Positions 17,560 through 27,011 are shown, numbered from the stretch's first letter. The stretch: 64,000 bases of DNA from DASYDU01 sp050248495 (GCA_050248495.1 JBFWSG010000014.1:55238-119237), one strand, 5' to 3'. A program made the numbers and translations. The notes: generated by a model from the sequence alone, not told the origin.

Positions 17560-19035
17560 TCAGAGAAACGAGCGTGCCCGGGCCTGTTCGGCCAAAGCGT
17601 AGTCGACGAGCTCGCCGGTGAAGGCGTCGACGGTTTTGATCGGTTCGCGCTGTAGCGGCTCGACGAGATAGGCCAGGCGAAGGATGTCGCTGCCAGGCGA
17701 GAAATGGGGCGCCACGCCCAAGAAACCGAAGCCACGCTGCTCGAGGGCTTCGACGACCGGAGGCGTGCCCGGATCGGCAAGGGGCAGTTCGGCGTAGACC
17801 GCCTCAACATGGGAGCGTTCGATCACTTCGCGCTTGGCGTGCAGAATCAATTGGGCCGTGTCGGCGCCTAGTTTCTCGGCGCGAATGAAGGCACAAGCCG
17901 ATGACGAGCCGATCTTCACGGTTAGCGTGCCACGCCCTTCGGCCGGCTGCGGGTTGCCAAGTTCGAAGGGACACTTCAGGTTGCTGTAGATCAGCGTGAG
18001 GATCGGGCCGTGGCGTTCGGGAGCGTAGATCGTTCGCGGCGTCGGCTCGCTGAGCCATTGGAAGAACAGCGTGCAGCTCAAGCGCTGTGGCAAATTGGTG
18101 CTGATATTACGGAACTGCATCGTCCGCGGCGCGATGGCGAGGTCGGCACAGGTGAGGTGTGCGCCGTGTTTCAAATTGGATTGTTGAGTTCGCGTATGGG
18201 CCGACACTGCGTCGGCAAACACACCGACGAGTTCGAGTCTCCGGGCTTCGGCAAGTGCGGCATCCTTCATCCGATCCAACAGACCGCGGCCGCGATGAGA
18301 CGGGTCGACAACGGCCTGCCCCCCTTCCGCGACCGGCCCGGGCTCATCGCGCTCCAGCGCATAATGTCCGGCCAGGCGACCGTCGGCTCCTACGGCAACA
18401 AAGGAAACGACCGCGCCCGCCGCGTTGAGCGCGGCCACGCGATCGGGATAGTAAACGTCGTCGTTGAGATAGCTGTTGCCGTAGGCTCGGTAGATCAGCT
18501 GGGAGACTTGCGTCGCTTCGTCGGGACGCATGCGGCGGATCGTGTACTCCTGGTCGGGAGCAAGCGGGGCGTCTTCGTCGAAAGGTGCAAGGGCTGCGGC
18601 ATGCCCCTGGTCGGCGATGTGGGAGTCGTGTAGCCATTTGACGAGCTGAATCGCCTTCCCTTCGCGGCCGTAGCCGATCCAATGGAGCTCGTCGACGGCG
18701 TCGGCCCCCGGCCAGTGCATGGCCAGCTTACTGGAGGCGGGAATCGCCGGGTCGTGGAGCTTTTGTTCCAGGGCGGCGACGTCTTGCGGCAGGCCGTAGT
18801 CGCGGATCAAGAACTCGAGCTTGCCGGAGTCCTCGCGAATCGTGAGCTCGATCGAACCATGCTCACCCGCCGGGTAGGCATGTTCAATCGCGTGCCGAGC
18901 GGCGGCCACCACGCAGAGGCCCAATTTCAGGGCCACGTCGGGCTCAAGCGGCCACTCTTTGAGCGTTTCGTGCGTGAAGGCCTCGATGCCGGGGAGGCAG
19001 CGCGGCTCGTTGCTGAAAATCAATTCGACTTGCAT
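17560..19035 (-). CDS. HATPase (RsbW-like) / GNAT acetyltransferase fusion
   Basis: 491 residues. Residues 1-140 look like a GHKL ATPase of the anti-sigma (RsbW) type: ALKLGLCVVAAARHAIEHAYP in place of the N box and FLIRDYGLPQD in place of the G1 box. The usual Mg-binding asparagine of EACTNAIEHAY is replaced, so kinase activity is doubtful. Residues 165-290 are a GNAT acetyltransferase (YTIRRMRPDEATQVSQLIYRAYG ... VDPSHRGRGLLDRMKDAAL, the latter the acetyl-CoA loop). The last 200 residues may be a second, degenerate acyltransferase-like half. Such fusions occur in a few phyla and suggest acetylation controlled by a partner-switch signal. The ATG at 19035 is preferred over a TTG at 19041. Confidence 0.78.
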   Translation of the reverse strand: MQVELIFSNEPRCLPGIEAFTHETLKEWPLEPDVALKLGLCVVAAARHAIEHAYPAGEHGSIELTIREDSGKLEFLIRDYGLPQDVAALEQKLHDPAIPASSKLAMHWPGADAVDELHWIGYGREGKAIQLVKWLHDSHIADQGHAAALAPFDEDAPLAPDQEYTIRRMRPDEATQVSQLIYRAYGNSYLNDDVYYPDRVAALNAAGAVVSFVAVGADGRLAGHYALERDEPGPVAEGGQAVVDPSHRGRGLLDRMKDAALAEARRLELVGVFADAVSAHTRTQQSNLKHGAHLTCADLAIAPRTMQFRNISTNLPQRLSCTLFFQWLSEPTPRTIYAPERHGPILTLIYSNLKCPFELGNPQPAEGRGTLTVKIGSSSACAFIRAEKLGADTAQLILHAKREVIERSHVEAVYAELPLADPGTPPVVEALEQRGFGFLGVAPHFSPGSDILRLAYLVEPLQREPIKTVDAFTGELVDYALAEQARARSFL

Positions 19036-19061
19036 CAGCAACTATACGTCACGCGATACGA

Positions 19062-20123
19062 TTAGACCGGCGCAATGAACACGTCGCGTTTCGGGAATTT
19101 GTCGAACAGCGCGGCGGGTTTGCCGAAATTGGTGGCCAGGATTTCGGCCGGGTTTCCGGCAATCCACTGGGAGAGGTCAATCGACTTGTACTCGCCGGTG
19201 TTGAAGCCGATGAGGATTCGCGCACGTCCCTTGCCGAGGTTTTCGATCGAGTGGCCGAAGCCTTGGGGGATGTAACCGACGTCGCCCTTGTCGAGGGTCT
19301 CGGTGCGGAAGCGGCCGTGAGAGCCGAACATCGTGACGCCCACCTGGCCTTCGAGCATATACTGCCATTCGTCGGACGTGGGATGCCAGTGCAGCTCGCG
19401 CAGACCGCCGGGTTCGAGCTCCAAGAGCACGCCGGTAACGGTGGTCGAGATCGGGAAACGGGTCGAATCGACCCGCCATTCGCGTCCCCCCTTGTGAATC
19501 GAGTGGGGCGGTTCGGCTAGCATGCGGAATTTGTGCGAGTTCGGCGGCGACTTGAGGCCCTGCAGGTTCGGCTGTTGTTCGGCGGACGGGATCGCGCCCT
19601 TGGCGAAGTAGACCTCGCTTGTCGGGAAGCCATCGAACGCCGATTCCGGCAGGCTGAAGTTTTTTGCCAACAGTGGTTTTGGCACATGCCCCAGCCAGTC
19701 GGTGATGCTGAATGTGCCGAACTCGGAAAAGTAGCCGTTGTCGAAAATCAGGATGAAATGGCAGGGCTGGTCGTCGAGGCAGCAGAGGACGTGGCCGTAG
19801 CCGCGGGGGAAATACCAGATATCGCCCGGCTCGAAGTCGTCGGTCTCGGCGTAGCCGCGAGGATCGATCACGGTGGTTCGGACTTGGCCCGAAACGACGA
19901 AGGCCCACTCGGCCGCGGTAGCGTGCCAATGAAGTTCACGCATCGCGCCGGGTTCGAGCGTCATCGACACGCCGGCGATCCCCTTGGAGATCGGCAGCTC
20001 CTCGACCGTGGCTTCTTTGCCGACGCTGCCGCCAATGACTTTGCCCTCGGATTTTTCGAGTTCGAACTTGAACGTCGGCAATTCCTTGCCGGAGAGCAGC
20101 GGATCGGGTTCGTTGATGTTCAT
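19062..20123 (-). CDS. oxdC: oxalate decarboxylase-type bicupin
   Basis: 353 residues with two cupin domains. Domain I has R62 and the Mn ligands H65, H67, E72 in RELHWHATAAEW and H111, plus the lid DNGYFSEFGTF whose E134 lines up with the catalytic glutamate of Bacillus OxdC (the SENS lid). Domain II has LRELHWHPTSDEWQYMLEGQ. The lid is SEFG and not SENS, but the glutamate is kept, which favours decarboxylase over oxidase chemistry (oxalate to formate and CO2). No signal peptide, so cytosolic. It lies 18 bases downstream of trpD and 26 upstream of the fusion gene in a minus-strand run. The trpD link looks incidental. Confidence 0.88.
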   Translation of the reverse strand: MNINEPDPLLSGKELPTFKFELEKSEGKVIGGSVGKEATVEELPISKGIAGVSMTLEPGAMRELHWHATAAEWAFVVSGQVRTTVIDPRGYAETDDFEPGDIWYFPRGYGHVLCCLDDQPCHFILIFDNGYFSEFGTFSITDWLGHVPKPLLAKNFSLPESAFDGFPTSEVYFAKGAIPSAEQQPNLQGLKSPPNSHKFRMLAEPPHSIHKGGREWRVDSTRFPISTTVTGVLLELEPGGLRELHWHPTSDEWQYMLEGQVGVTMFGSHGRFRTETLDKGDVGYIPQGFGHSIENLGKGRARILIGFNTGEYKSIDLSQWIAGNPAEILATNFGKPAALFDKFPKRDVFIAPV

Positions 20124-20141
20124 CGATTCGGTCCTGATGAT

Positions 20142-21167
20142 TTAAGCAGGTTCATGAGATCGTTTGGCAAGTCGTAGCAGCAGCTCCGCGGCAGCCCCTT
20201 CATCGATCGCGGCGCCACACTCGGCTGCCGCACGTTTCGGATCCTCCGTTTTGCCGAAAGTCACCAGTGCGGCGGCGGCATTGAGAATGACTAAATCGCG
20301 CGCCGGGCCTCGAGCGCCGGTAAGTATCTGGCGAACGATTGCGGCACTCGCGGCTGGGCTGTCGACGGAGAGCCCATTGAGCGATTGCAATTCGAGGCCG
20401 AAGTCGTTCGGCGCCCAGGTGAACTCGCGCAGTTTGCTGGCAACAACCTCCGTGACTTGCGTCGTAGCAGCGAGCGTCACATCGCCGAGGCCGTCGGATC
20501 CGGAAACCACGAGCGTCCGCACGGTGCCGAGCTGGGCCATCGCGCCGGCCAACAGCGACCGCAGCTCCGGCCGGCCGGCCCCAAGCAACTGATGCGTAGC
20601 CCGTGCCGGATTCACCAGCGGACCGAGGACGTTGAAGATCGTGCGAATGCCGAGCTGCTTGCGGACCGCGGAGACGTTTTTCATCGAGGGATGGGCGAGC
20701 GGCGCGAAGCAGAAGCAGATGCCAAGTTCGTTGAGGCAGGCCTCGACCTGGGGCACGGTGGCGTTGATGTTGACGCCGAGCTCCGCCAGCACGTCGGCCG
20801 AACCGCTGCGGCTGGTAATGCTGCGATTGCCGTGCTTGGCGACCGGCACTCCCGCCGCCGCCGCGACGAGCGCTGCGGTGGTGCTCACGTTGAACAGCGT
20901 CGAGCCGCCGCCGCCGGTGCCGCACGTGTCGAGCAGCCGGTCGTAGCGGTTGCGAATCGGCGTCATGTGCTGGCGCATTGCCAGTGCGGCGCCGGCGATC
21001 TCGTCGACCGTTTCGCCCTTCGCGGCGAGGCCGGTCAGCAACAGGCCGATCTGCGCGTCGGACCACTCACCGCGCATGATCGCGTCGATAGCGCCGGTCA
21101 TTTCGTCGCGCGAGAGGTCCTCTCCGCCGGCAACGCGCCCTAGCAACTTGGGTATCTCGTCACGCAT
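20142..21167 (-). CDS. trpD: anthranilate phosphoribosyltransferase
   Basis: 341 residues of TrpD, which joins anthranilate to PRPP in tryptophan synthesis. The PRPP site DTCGTGGGGSTLFNVST, the anthranilate loop KHGNRSITSRSGSADVLAELG and the metal and PRPP segment VVSGSDGLGDVT are intact, and the length is normal. The ATG at 21167 (MRDEIPKLLGRV) fits the family start; the longer in-frame start adds 17 residues not seen in the family. The other trp genes are not in the window. It heads the minus-strand run with oxdC and is divergent from the nucleoside hydrolase. Confidence 0.93.
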   Translation of the reverse strand: MRDEIPKLLGRVAGGEDLSRDEMTGAIDAIMRGEWSDAQIGLLLTGLAAKGETVDEIAGAALAMRQHMTPIRNRYDRLLDTCGTGGGGSTLFNVSTTAALVAAAAGVPVAKHGNRSITSRSGSADVLAELGVNINATVPQVEACLNELGICFCFAPLAHPSMKNVSAVRKQLGIRTIFNVLGPLVNPARATHQLLGAGRPELRSLLAGAMAQLGTVRTLVVSGSDGLGDVTLAATTQVTEVVASKLREFTWAPNDFGLELQSLNGLSVDSPAASAAIVRQILTGARGPARDLVILNAAAALVTFGKTEDPKRAAAECGAAIDEGAAAELLLRLAKRSHEPA

Positions 21168-21174
21168 GTGCGGA

Positions 21175-21203
21175 TTGTAGTTTGCCGTGAGCAGCGCTAG
21201 AAT
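21175..21203 (+). promoter_or_regulatory. possible promoter of the nucleoside hydrolase
   Basis: TTGTAG at 21175-21180 and TAGAAT at 21198-21203 lie 17 bases apart in the 95-base divergent gap, about 60 bases before the start. The -35 is a weak match, so this is tentative. Confidence 0.35.
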
Positions 21204-21262
21204 AGGCGAAATCGGCACGGGGCAGGCTTCCGGTAGGCGGACGGGAATTGGCCGGAGTGGGA

Positions 21263-22192
21263 ATGGCCAGAAAAGTGATTCTCGATGTGGACCCCGGCGT
21301 CGACGATGCCGTGGCGATCTGCCTGGCGCTGGCGGCGCCGGAGCTGGACCTGCTAGCGGTGACGGCCGTCGGCGGCAATGTGCTCGCCGATCAGGCGACG
21401 CGCAACGTTCAAGCGATCATCGAGCAGCTCGATCCGCCACGCTGGCCCCGTCTCGGTGCGGCATCCGGCGAGCGGATGCTGCGGGCCGATGCGCGGCACA
21501 TCTTCGGCGTCGACGGGCTCTGCGGTGCTCACTTTCCCTATGCGGAACTGCACCACCAGCGGCCGAGCGTAAAGGTGCTGATTGATGAGGTGCAGGCCTC
21601 GCCGGGCGACGTGACCGTCATTGCCTTGGGTCCGCTCTCGAACATTGCTACGGCACTGCAGCAATTGCCCGACCTGGCGAGTCAGATCGGGCACCTGATT
21701 ATCCTGGGCGGCACAGTCGGGGGCCCCGGCAATGTGACGCCCGCGGCTGAGTTCAATATCTACTGCGATGCGGAAGCGGCCCGCGACGTCTTTCGCTCGC
21801 AGGTCACGAAGACAATCATTCCGATCGACGTCACCAACCGCATTCTGTTCGGTTTCGAGATGCTGCAGAGATTTCCGGATGGGCGGTCGCGGACTTCGCA
21901 GCTGCTGCAGAGAGTGCTGCCTGGCGCATTTCGCTCCTATCGGCAGAACCTGGGGCTCGAAGGCATCCACTTGCACGACGCGGTGGCAGTCGTGGCAGCG
22001 ATGCACCCGGAGCTGTTCACGATGGAGCGGATGCACGGCGAGGTGGAAACGGACGGCACGATCACGCACGGAGCCACCGTGTTCGATCGGCGTCGGCATC
22101 CAGACAGTCGGCCAAATCTCGATGTGGCGGTCGATGTGAATGCGGAGGCAGTCGCCAATTGCATCTATGCGACGCTGGCGGCGGCAGGGTGA
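21263..22192 (+). CDS. inosine/uridine-preferring nucleoside hydrolase
   Basis: 309 residues of the nucleoside N-ribohydrolase family. The Ca-binding motif DVDPGVDDA is at residues 8-16, followed by the family's NVLADQATRNV, VIALGPLSNIATALQ and LIILGGTVGGPGNVTPAAEFNIYCD, and the C-terminal active-site aspartate segment LHDAVAVVAAMHPELF. It splits ribonucleosides (inosine, uridine and others) to free base and ribose for salvage. No signal peptide. The ATG at 21263 begins the family start MARKVILDVDPG; an upstream TTG is less likely. It converges with the HtrA gene, with a weak hairpin near 22197-22214. Confidence 0.9.
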   Translation: MARKVILDVDPGVDDAVAICLALAAPELDLLAVTAVGGNVLADQATRNVQAIIEQLDPPRWPRLGAASGERMLRADARHIFGVDGLCGAHFPYAELHHQRPSVKVLIDEVQASPGDVTVIALGPLSNIATALQQLPDLASQIGHLIILGGTVGGPGNVTPAAEFNIYCDAEAARDVFRSQVTKTIIPIDVTNRILFGFEMLQRFPDGRSRTSQLLQRVLPGAFRSYRQNLGLEGIHLHDAVAVVAAMHPELFTMERMHGEVETDGTITHGATVFDRRRHPDSRPNLDVAVDVNAEAVANCIYATLAAAG

Positions 22193-22265
22193 TGGCGCCC
22201 AAATCGATTTTGGCAGGCAAGAGAGCCCGCTAAGTGTCGGCAAATTGGCCAGTCGCAAGGTGGGG

Positions 22266-23411
22266 CTACTGATCGACGGCCGGGACCTCGTCCATGTCGC
22301 CGATTTCGACGAACATATTCAGACGGTGCCCTTCACGGAGAACGACGATCGGCACACGCTCGCCGACTTTGGTGAGCTTCACCATGCCGATCAAATGGCT
22401 GTCGCGCTCGACGCGGACCCCGTCGTACTCCAGGATCACGTCGTTGATCTGCAAAGCTGCGCGCTCGGCCGGCGATTGGGGCTCTACCTGAGTCACCCGA
22501 GTACCGGTTTGACGCTCCAAACCCAGTGCCCGCGCCTGCTTGTCGTCGAACCGGCCATCCAGCTTGACGCCCAGAAATCCCCGGGCCACGCGGTTGCTCT
22601 CGATGAGCTGCCGAGCGGTGCGTTCCACGATGTTGATCGGAATCGAGAAGCCGATGCCCTCGTTGCCGCCCGAAGCGCTGGCGATCGCCGTATTCAGGCC
22701 GACCACCTCGCCGCGCAGGTTCACCAGCGGACCGCCGCTGTTGCCGGGATTGATGGCAGCGTCAGTTTGAATGAAATTCTGCCAGCGGAGTTCGCCGTTG
22801 CCGAGGTCGAGGTTGTGGCGCCCTTTGGCGCTGACGATGCCGCGGGTGACGCTCTGGCTCAAACCAAAGGGGCTGCCGACCGCCAGGACGAAGTCGCCGA
22901 TCTCCAAGGCATCGCTGTCGCCAATCCGCACAGCGACGAGATCGGGCGCATTGATGCCGAGCACCGCGACATCGGTTTCCTTGTCTTCCCAGATGCGTTC
23001 GGGGTGCAACACTCGCCCGTCGGCCAGGTGAACGTTGATCTCGTCCTTCGACGAGTGGCGAATGACGTGTCGGTTGGTCAGGACGTACTGCCCGCCGGCC
23101 ATCTCGACGATCACTCCCGACCCCGCCTCCTCGACGTCCATCGATCCGCGAAAACGGGGCAGGACGGAAGCTTCGATGTGTACGACCGCCGGAGTGACCA
23201 GCTTGACGACGCGCTTGATGAGCCCAAATTCCCTATCGAGCGCGGCCACGTCCCGGGCCAGGGCCTCGTATTCGCGGTTGCGGTCGCTGGTGGTCGCGGT
23301 GCTGGCATTGAGCGTTGCGGCGCCGACGACCTGGGCCGCAGCAGGCAGAGGCGAACTCCCGATGGCAAAAACGGTCGCCGCCAGGACGGCAATGGAAACG
23401 ATGCGTCGCAT
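22266..23411 (-). CDS. HtrA/DegP-type trypsin-like serine protease with PDZ domain
   Basis: 381 residues: signal peptide MRRIVSIAVLAATVFAIG (likely periplasmic), a short coiled-coil-like segment, the protease domain and one PDZ domain (about 285-375, starting at RGFLGVKLDG). The catalytic triad is complete: H115 in TNRHVI, D147 in ETDVAVL, S225 in NPGNSGGPLV. HtrA proteases degrade misfolded envelope proteins. Only one PDZ domain is present, as in DegS-like members. The ATG at 23411 gives the signal peptide; the longer frame reads into upstream terminator sequence. It follows the DksA-type gene on the minus strand beyond a terminator. Confidence 0.9.
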   Translation of the reverse strand: MRRIVSIAVLAATVFAIGSSPLPAAAQVVGAATLNASTATTSDRNREYEALARDVAALDREFGLIKRVVKLVTPAVVHIEASVLPRFRGSMDVEEAGSGVIVEMAGGQYVLTNRHVIRHSSKDEINVHLADGRVLHPERIWEDKETDVAVLGINAPDLVAVRIGDSDALEIGDFVLAVGSPFGLSQSVTRGIVSAKGRHNLDLGNGELRWQNFIQTDAAINPGNSGGPLVNLRGEVVGLNTAIASASGGNEGIGFSIPINIVERTARQLIESNRVARGFLGVKLDGRFDDKQARALGLERQTGTRVTQVEPQSPAERAALQINDVILEYDGVRVERDSHLIGMVKLTKVGERVPIVVLREGHRLNMFVEIGDMDEVPAVDQ

Positions 23412-23512
23412 GGTGGGTCCAACAAGGGACGAAATCAGCCACGCCCCCAGCGGAAGGGGCGAATATTGACTGCTTAATTGTAATCTATCGACTTCCGGTC
23501 GCGAGCGGACGC

Positions 23513-23562
23513 CAGAGAAAAACACAAACGCCCAGTGGCGACACTTGGTCTGCCACTGGGCG
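23513..23562 (-). terminator. intrinsic terminator of the DksA-type gene
   Basis: An 11-bp perfect stem (CGCCCAGTGGC, 23552-23562 and 23529-23539 read on the minus strand) with a 12-base loop is followed on that strand by TTTGTGTTTTTCTC at 23528-23515. It lies downstream of the DksA-type stop and upstream of the HtrA start, so the two are separate units. It is the clearest Rho-independent terminator in the window. Confidence 0.85.
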
Positions 23563-23621
23563 CCTGAATTTCGGTAACTGCTGCCGACCATTCCGTCGGC
23601 GGGTTTTGCCGCCTTTGCCTG

Positions 23622-24062
23622 CTACATCTCCAGGTCGCTGAAGGAGACGTCGGTATCGGCAAAGCCGGTATCGAGGACGCGGCTCCAGTCGTTGCCGCCG
23701 CCTCCTGGACCGCCTCCGTTCTCGGCCGCCCGTTGGCACTCGATGCAGCTGGTGGCATAGGGCAAGGCGTTGAGCCGTGCCAGGGGAATCTTGCCGTTGC
23801 AGATTTCGCATTCGCCGTAAGTGCCACTCTTCATCCGCACCAGTGCCCGCTCGATGTTGGCCAGTTCGCGGCTTTCGACTTCGGCGAGCTGGGAACTGAC
23901 CTCATCCTGAGCGGCGTCGAGCGCGGCATCGACCACATCGCCGCCCGACTGCTCGCGCAACTGCATCAGCAGGCTCAAGTCGCCTGCCAAAGCCTTGCGG
24001 ATCGCGTCGCGTCGCGTGACCAGAAGGTCGCGCATTTTCTGAATAGAGTCTTTACGTGACAT
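23622..24062 (-). CDS. DksA/TraR C4-type zinc finger protein
   Basis: 146 residues: an N-terminal helical part (RKDSIQKMRDLLVTRRDAIRKAL) and a C4 zinc finger CEICNGKIPLARLNALPYATSCIEC, which matches the DksA/TraR finger exactly in spacing. The C-terminal tail (GGGPGGGGNDWSRVL then DVSFSDLEM) is glycine-rich and acidic. Whether it binds RNA polymerase's secondary channel is not certain, since the DxxDxA tip of DksA is not evident. Cytosolic. A terminator follows it. Confidence 0.88.
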   Translation of the reverse strand: MSRKDSIQKMRDLLVTRRDAIRKALAGDLSLLMQLREQSGGDVVDAALDAAQDEVSSQLAEVESRELANIERALVRMKSGTYGECEICNGKIPLARLNALPYATSCIECQRAAENGGGPGGGGNDWSRVLDTGFADTDVSFSDLEM

Positions 24063-24752
24063 TTTATTGCCTCACCTGGAAGGAAGCTTCCGCCCCAGAA
24101 AAGTTCGCCGCTCGCCATCCCATGGGAGGCGGCGATGGTCGCTAGCCTTCCGACTGTTCTCGGTTGCCGTTCGTGTTCCTGGATGAACCGAGCTAGGAAA
24201 AACCATTCCCAGACGCGCTTCATCTTTCCGCCTTGGAGTCGCTCGCCGCCGTGGGTCACGGCAGCCCCACGTCCGACGTGCAACGTAACTATAGTACGCA
24301 AGCAAGTCGGAGTAGTTTTATTCCGAAAGTTCTTGGCGTGCCAGCGGGGCACTCGGGGCGCCGCGCCGGCTGCAAAACCGGGCCGTTAAATTGCTTTTTC
24401 GGCCAGGTTTTTGCTCGGTCAAATTCCGTGCCATTTCGCGCTCGGGCCGTCCACAACCGGCCCAGACACCTTGGTGCCGAGCCGAGTGCGTCAGCTTGCC
24501 GTCGCGGCGTCGCCGCTTGCCGAGCGCCTATCGGTAATCGACAAAACCCTCACAGCTTGACCAGTGGAAATCGGTGGGATTGCGAAATCCTCGCTCAAAC
24601 TTGGGCTGCGGCTGCTGGCATTTTTGACCTCTCAAGTCCAGCGAGCTAAATCACTTAGTGGCAATAGTCCAGTCTGGCCGGGCCTGCGCGCTCGCCATGG
24701 AAGGTTGCCCTCCGACGAACAGGTCTCCAACGCACTCCCACGACGTGGCCCC
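24063..24752. other. intergenic stretch without a supported gene
   Basis: Between the divergent DksA-type gene and the FHA gene about 690 bases hold no convincing gene. The open frames (such as 24233-24649 plus strand) are serine- and arginine-rich shadows. An AT-richer patch lies near 24285-24330 (AACTATAGTACGCAAGC, then TAGTTTTATTCC) and could contain promoters for the DksA-type gene. No repeat or hairpin stands out. Confidence 0.5.
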
Positions 24753-27002
24753 ATGTTAATGACCGAACACTCCCGGAACGCGGCCCGAGCACGAGCGGCG
24801 TATCAATTGCGCCTGCACGGCGGCACGGAAGGCGAACGGCTGTTCAATGTTCCGCCGGGCAAGCACAGCGTTGGCTCGGGCGCACGCTGCCAGATTCGGC
24901 TCGAGGCCGCGGGCGTGGGCGCCATGGAATGCCTGCTGGTGCATGACAAATCCGGTCTGCGGGCGCGACGTTGGTCCGACAAGACGCTCCTCAACGGCGA
25001 GCCGTTTGATGAGACAAGCCTGGCGGACGGCGACGTGCTCACCGTGGGCCCCCTCGAACTCGTTGTGGTTGGGCCGCCGGAAGGCGATGCGACGCTCGAA
25101 GGCTGCGACGAGGCAGAATGGACCGATGGCGACGCAATGCGTTCGGCCTGCGACGCTCTCGACGAGATGTTCATGGTCGACGAGGCCTCGAGTTCGAGCC
25201 GGCCGGGCGCCGGCCAAGACCAGCAATGGCAGAGCGAGCGGGCCGCCCGCCCGACGCAGCGCATCGTGCGAGCCCCGGCCGTTCCGTCGACGCCACCCGA
25301 TTCGGTCACCAAGGCGACGGTCCGCCGTCGCAGCCGGCGAGCGCTTCACGCGTTGCGACGGCAGCGGCAGGACCACGACGAATTGATGAAGCGCGTCAAT
25401 GAGCTCGAGCAGTTGCTCAGCCGGGCGCTGATAGAGCCTCATGCTCCCCAACCGCGAGCGGATAGCGAAGCCGCGAGCGATGCGGCCGAATTCAGGGAAC
25501 GCGTGGCAGGGCTGGAATCGAAGCTAGGCTCGCTGCGCGAGCAGCTGGCCGCCAAGGACGGCGAGCTGAAGCAGGCCCGCTACTCGATCGACGCGCTGGA
25601 ACGCCAATTGATCGACAGCCAGCACACGATGCACGCCTTTGCCGACGAGCGCGGCCACTGGGAAGAGCAATTCAACGAAATCGAGTCGCGGCTGGCCAGA
25701 TACGTCGAGCGGATTCAGGAGCTCGAACAGCAGCTCGAAAACAGCCAAGCGTCCACGGCCGTCGAATCGCCATTTGCCGCTCCCGTCGCCACCGAAGATG
25801 GAATCGACTGGGAGCTGGAACTAGGGCAGGCGATTAGCGGCGAAACGCCCGCCCCCGAGGATGAGTCCACCGAGCAAGTGGCAGCGGCCGTAGGAGAATT
25901 GCCACAAGAGAACGACGATCGTGAGGCGGAGTGGCTTGAGATCGTCGAAGAGTCTGCCACGGAAACTAGCGAGGCCGACGTCGAAACCGTCGTCGCGCCG
26001 CCAGCGGAAGTCGCCGTCGAAACGATTAACGCTGCCGAGGACTTATCGGCGACGGAAACTGAGGAGTTGGCCACCGAATCCGCTGCCGACGACTCGGCCG
26101 ATGCGGCCGATCGCGATGTCAAGGAAGCACTCGAACATTTGCGCGGTGTGTCCATCTGGCGAGAGGAGCCGGCCGAAGACGCCCACGAAGCTGCGGGCGA
26201 CGACTCGAATACCGCCGTGCGGGCCGCCGACAAGCACGAGAATTCCGCTCCGGTGTCGTTCCTCGACCGCTACGCTCACATGTTCCCGGAAGACGACACC
26301 CCGCTCCCGCCGAAGCGGACAGAAGACAGCACGGTATCGCTAAAAGAAGCTGTCCCTCCGCCGGAAGTTCACGCCGACGAGGAATCGGTCGAGCAATACA
26401 TGGCCAAGTTGCTGGTGCGGATGCGCGGCGGACCGACAGGAAATTCGCCAGCCTCTGCCGACGCGGATCAACCCGCCGAGCAGCCAGTTGCTCAAGTGGC
26501 TCGCCCGGCCGCCGAGGAAACGCCGGCCGAGCCGCTGTTCACCAATCTGGAAGAGCTGAAGTCGAAGTCGGCGCCGGAACAACCCAGCGACATGGCGGCG
26601 ATGCGGGCCCTGGCGAACCAGTCAGCCCGGCACGCGCTGAGCCTCCATGCCGCCCGCAAGCTCCGCCGCACCGCCATCACGCGGGTGATCGTCACAGCGC
26701 TCGGAGCGTCGGTAAGCGTGTACCTGTTGCTCAATTCATCGACCTGGCGGAGCCTGGCGTTTGCCGCCGGATGTGCGGCCGGATTCGCCGCGCTGTATTG
26801 GGGCGCTCTCACGTTGGGCACGTTGTTGAAAGGCTTCCAGCTGGGCGCGTTCGACGAATACGAAGAGGAGATCGAACCCAGCAAGTCGCTCAATCCGCCC
26901 CTGCCGATCGATGTTGAGCAAGCGCCGCAGGAAGAGGCGGTGTCCGTCGAATCTGCTGCCGGTGAATCTGCCGAGGGCGAATCCGTGGCAGCCGGCGAGT
27001 AG
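24753..27002 (+). CDS. FHA-domain, coiled-coil, C-terminally membrane-anchored protein
   Basis: 749 residues in five parts. Residues 18-105 read as an FHA-like beta-sandwich (LFNVPPGKHSVGSGARCQIRL, then LNGEPFDETSLADGDVLTVGPLELVVV). Residues 195-345 are strongly helical and charged with coiled coil (LDALERQLIDSQHTMHAFADERG, RYVERIQELEQQLE). Residues 350-600 are acidic, glu/ala/val-rich and likely disordered. Residues about 645-695 hold two membrane helices (VIVTALGASVSVYLLL, FAAGCAAGFAALYWGALTLG), and a short acidic tail follows. FHA domains bind phosphothreonine, so this may be a Ser/Thr-kinase-controlled scaffold at the membrane. The ATG at 24753 is preferred to a GTG at 24564, as the extra residues are basic, unlike the family. 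A neighbour partner is not evident. Confidence 0.75.
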   Translation: MLMTEHSRNAARARAAYQLRLHGGTEGERLFNVPPGKHSVGSGARCQIRLEAAGVGAMECLLVHDKSGLRARRWSDKTLLNGEPFDETSLADGDVLTVGPLELVVVGPPEGDATLEGCDEAEWTDGDAMRSACDALDEMFMVDEASSSSRPGAGQDQQWQSERAARPTQRIVRAPAVPSTPPDSVTKATVRRRSRRALHALRRQRQDHDELMKRVNELEQLLSRALIEPHAPQPRADSEAASDAAEFRERVAGLESKLGSLREQLAAKDGELKQARYSIDALERQLIDSQHTMHAFADERGHWEEQFNEIESRLARYVERIQELEQQLENSQASTAVESPFAAPVATEDGIDWELELGQAISGETPAPEDESTEQVAAAVGELPQENDDREAEWLEIVEESATETSEADVETVVAPPAEVAVETINAAEDLSATETEELATESAADDSADAADRDVKEALEHLRGVSIWREEPAEDAHEAAGDDSNTAVRAADKHENSAPVSFLDRYAHMFPEDDTPLPPKRTEDSTVSLKEAVPPPEVHADEESVEQYMAKLLVRMRGGPTGNSPASADADQPAEQPVAQVARPAAEETPAEPLFTNLEELKSKSAPEQPSDMAAMRALANQSARHALSLHAARKLRRTAITRVIVTALGASVSVYLLLNSSTWRSLAFAAGCAAGFAALYWGALTLGTLLKGFQLGAFDEYEEEIEPSKSLNPPLPIDVEQAPQEEAVSVESAAGESAEGESVAAGE

Positions 27003-27011
27003 CCACAGCGG

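Noticed and set aside
24233..24649. 138-codon frame upstream of the FHA gene
   Set aside because: Ser/Arg/Cys-rich and without pattern; treated as chance.
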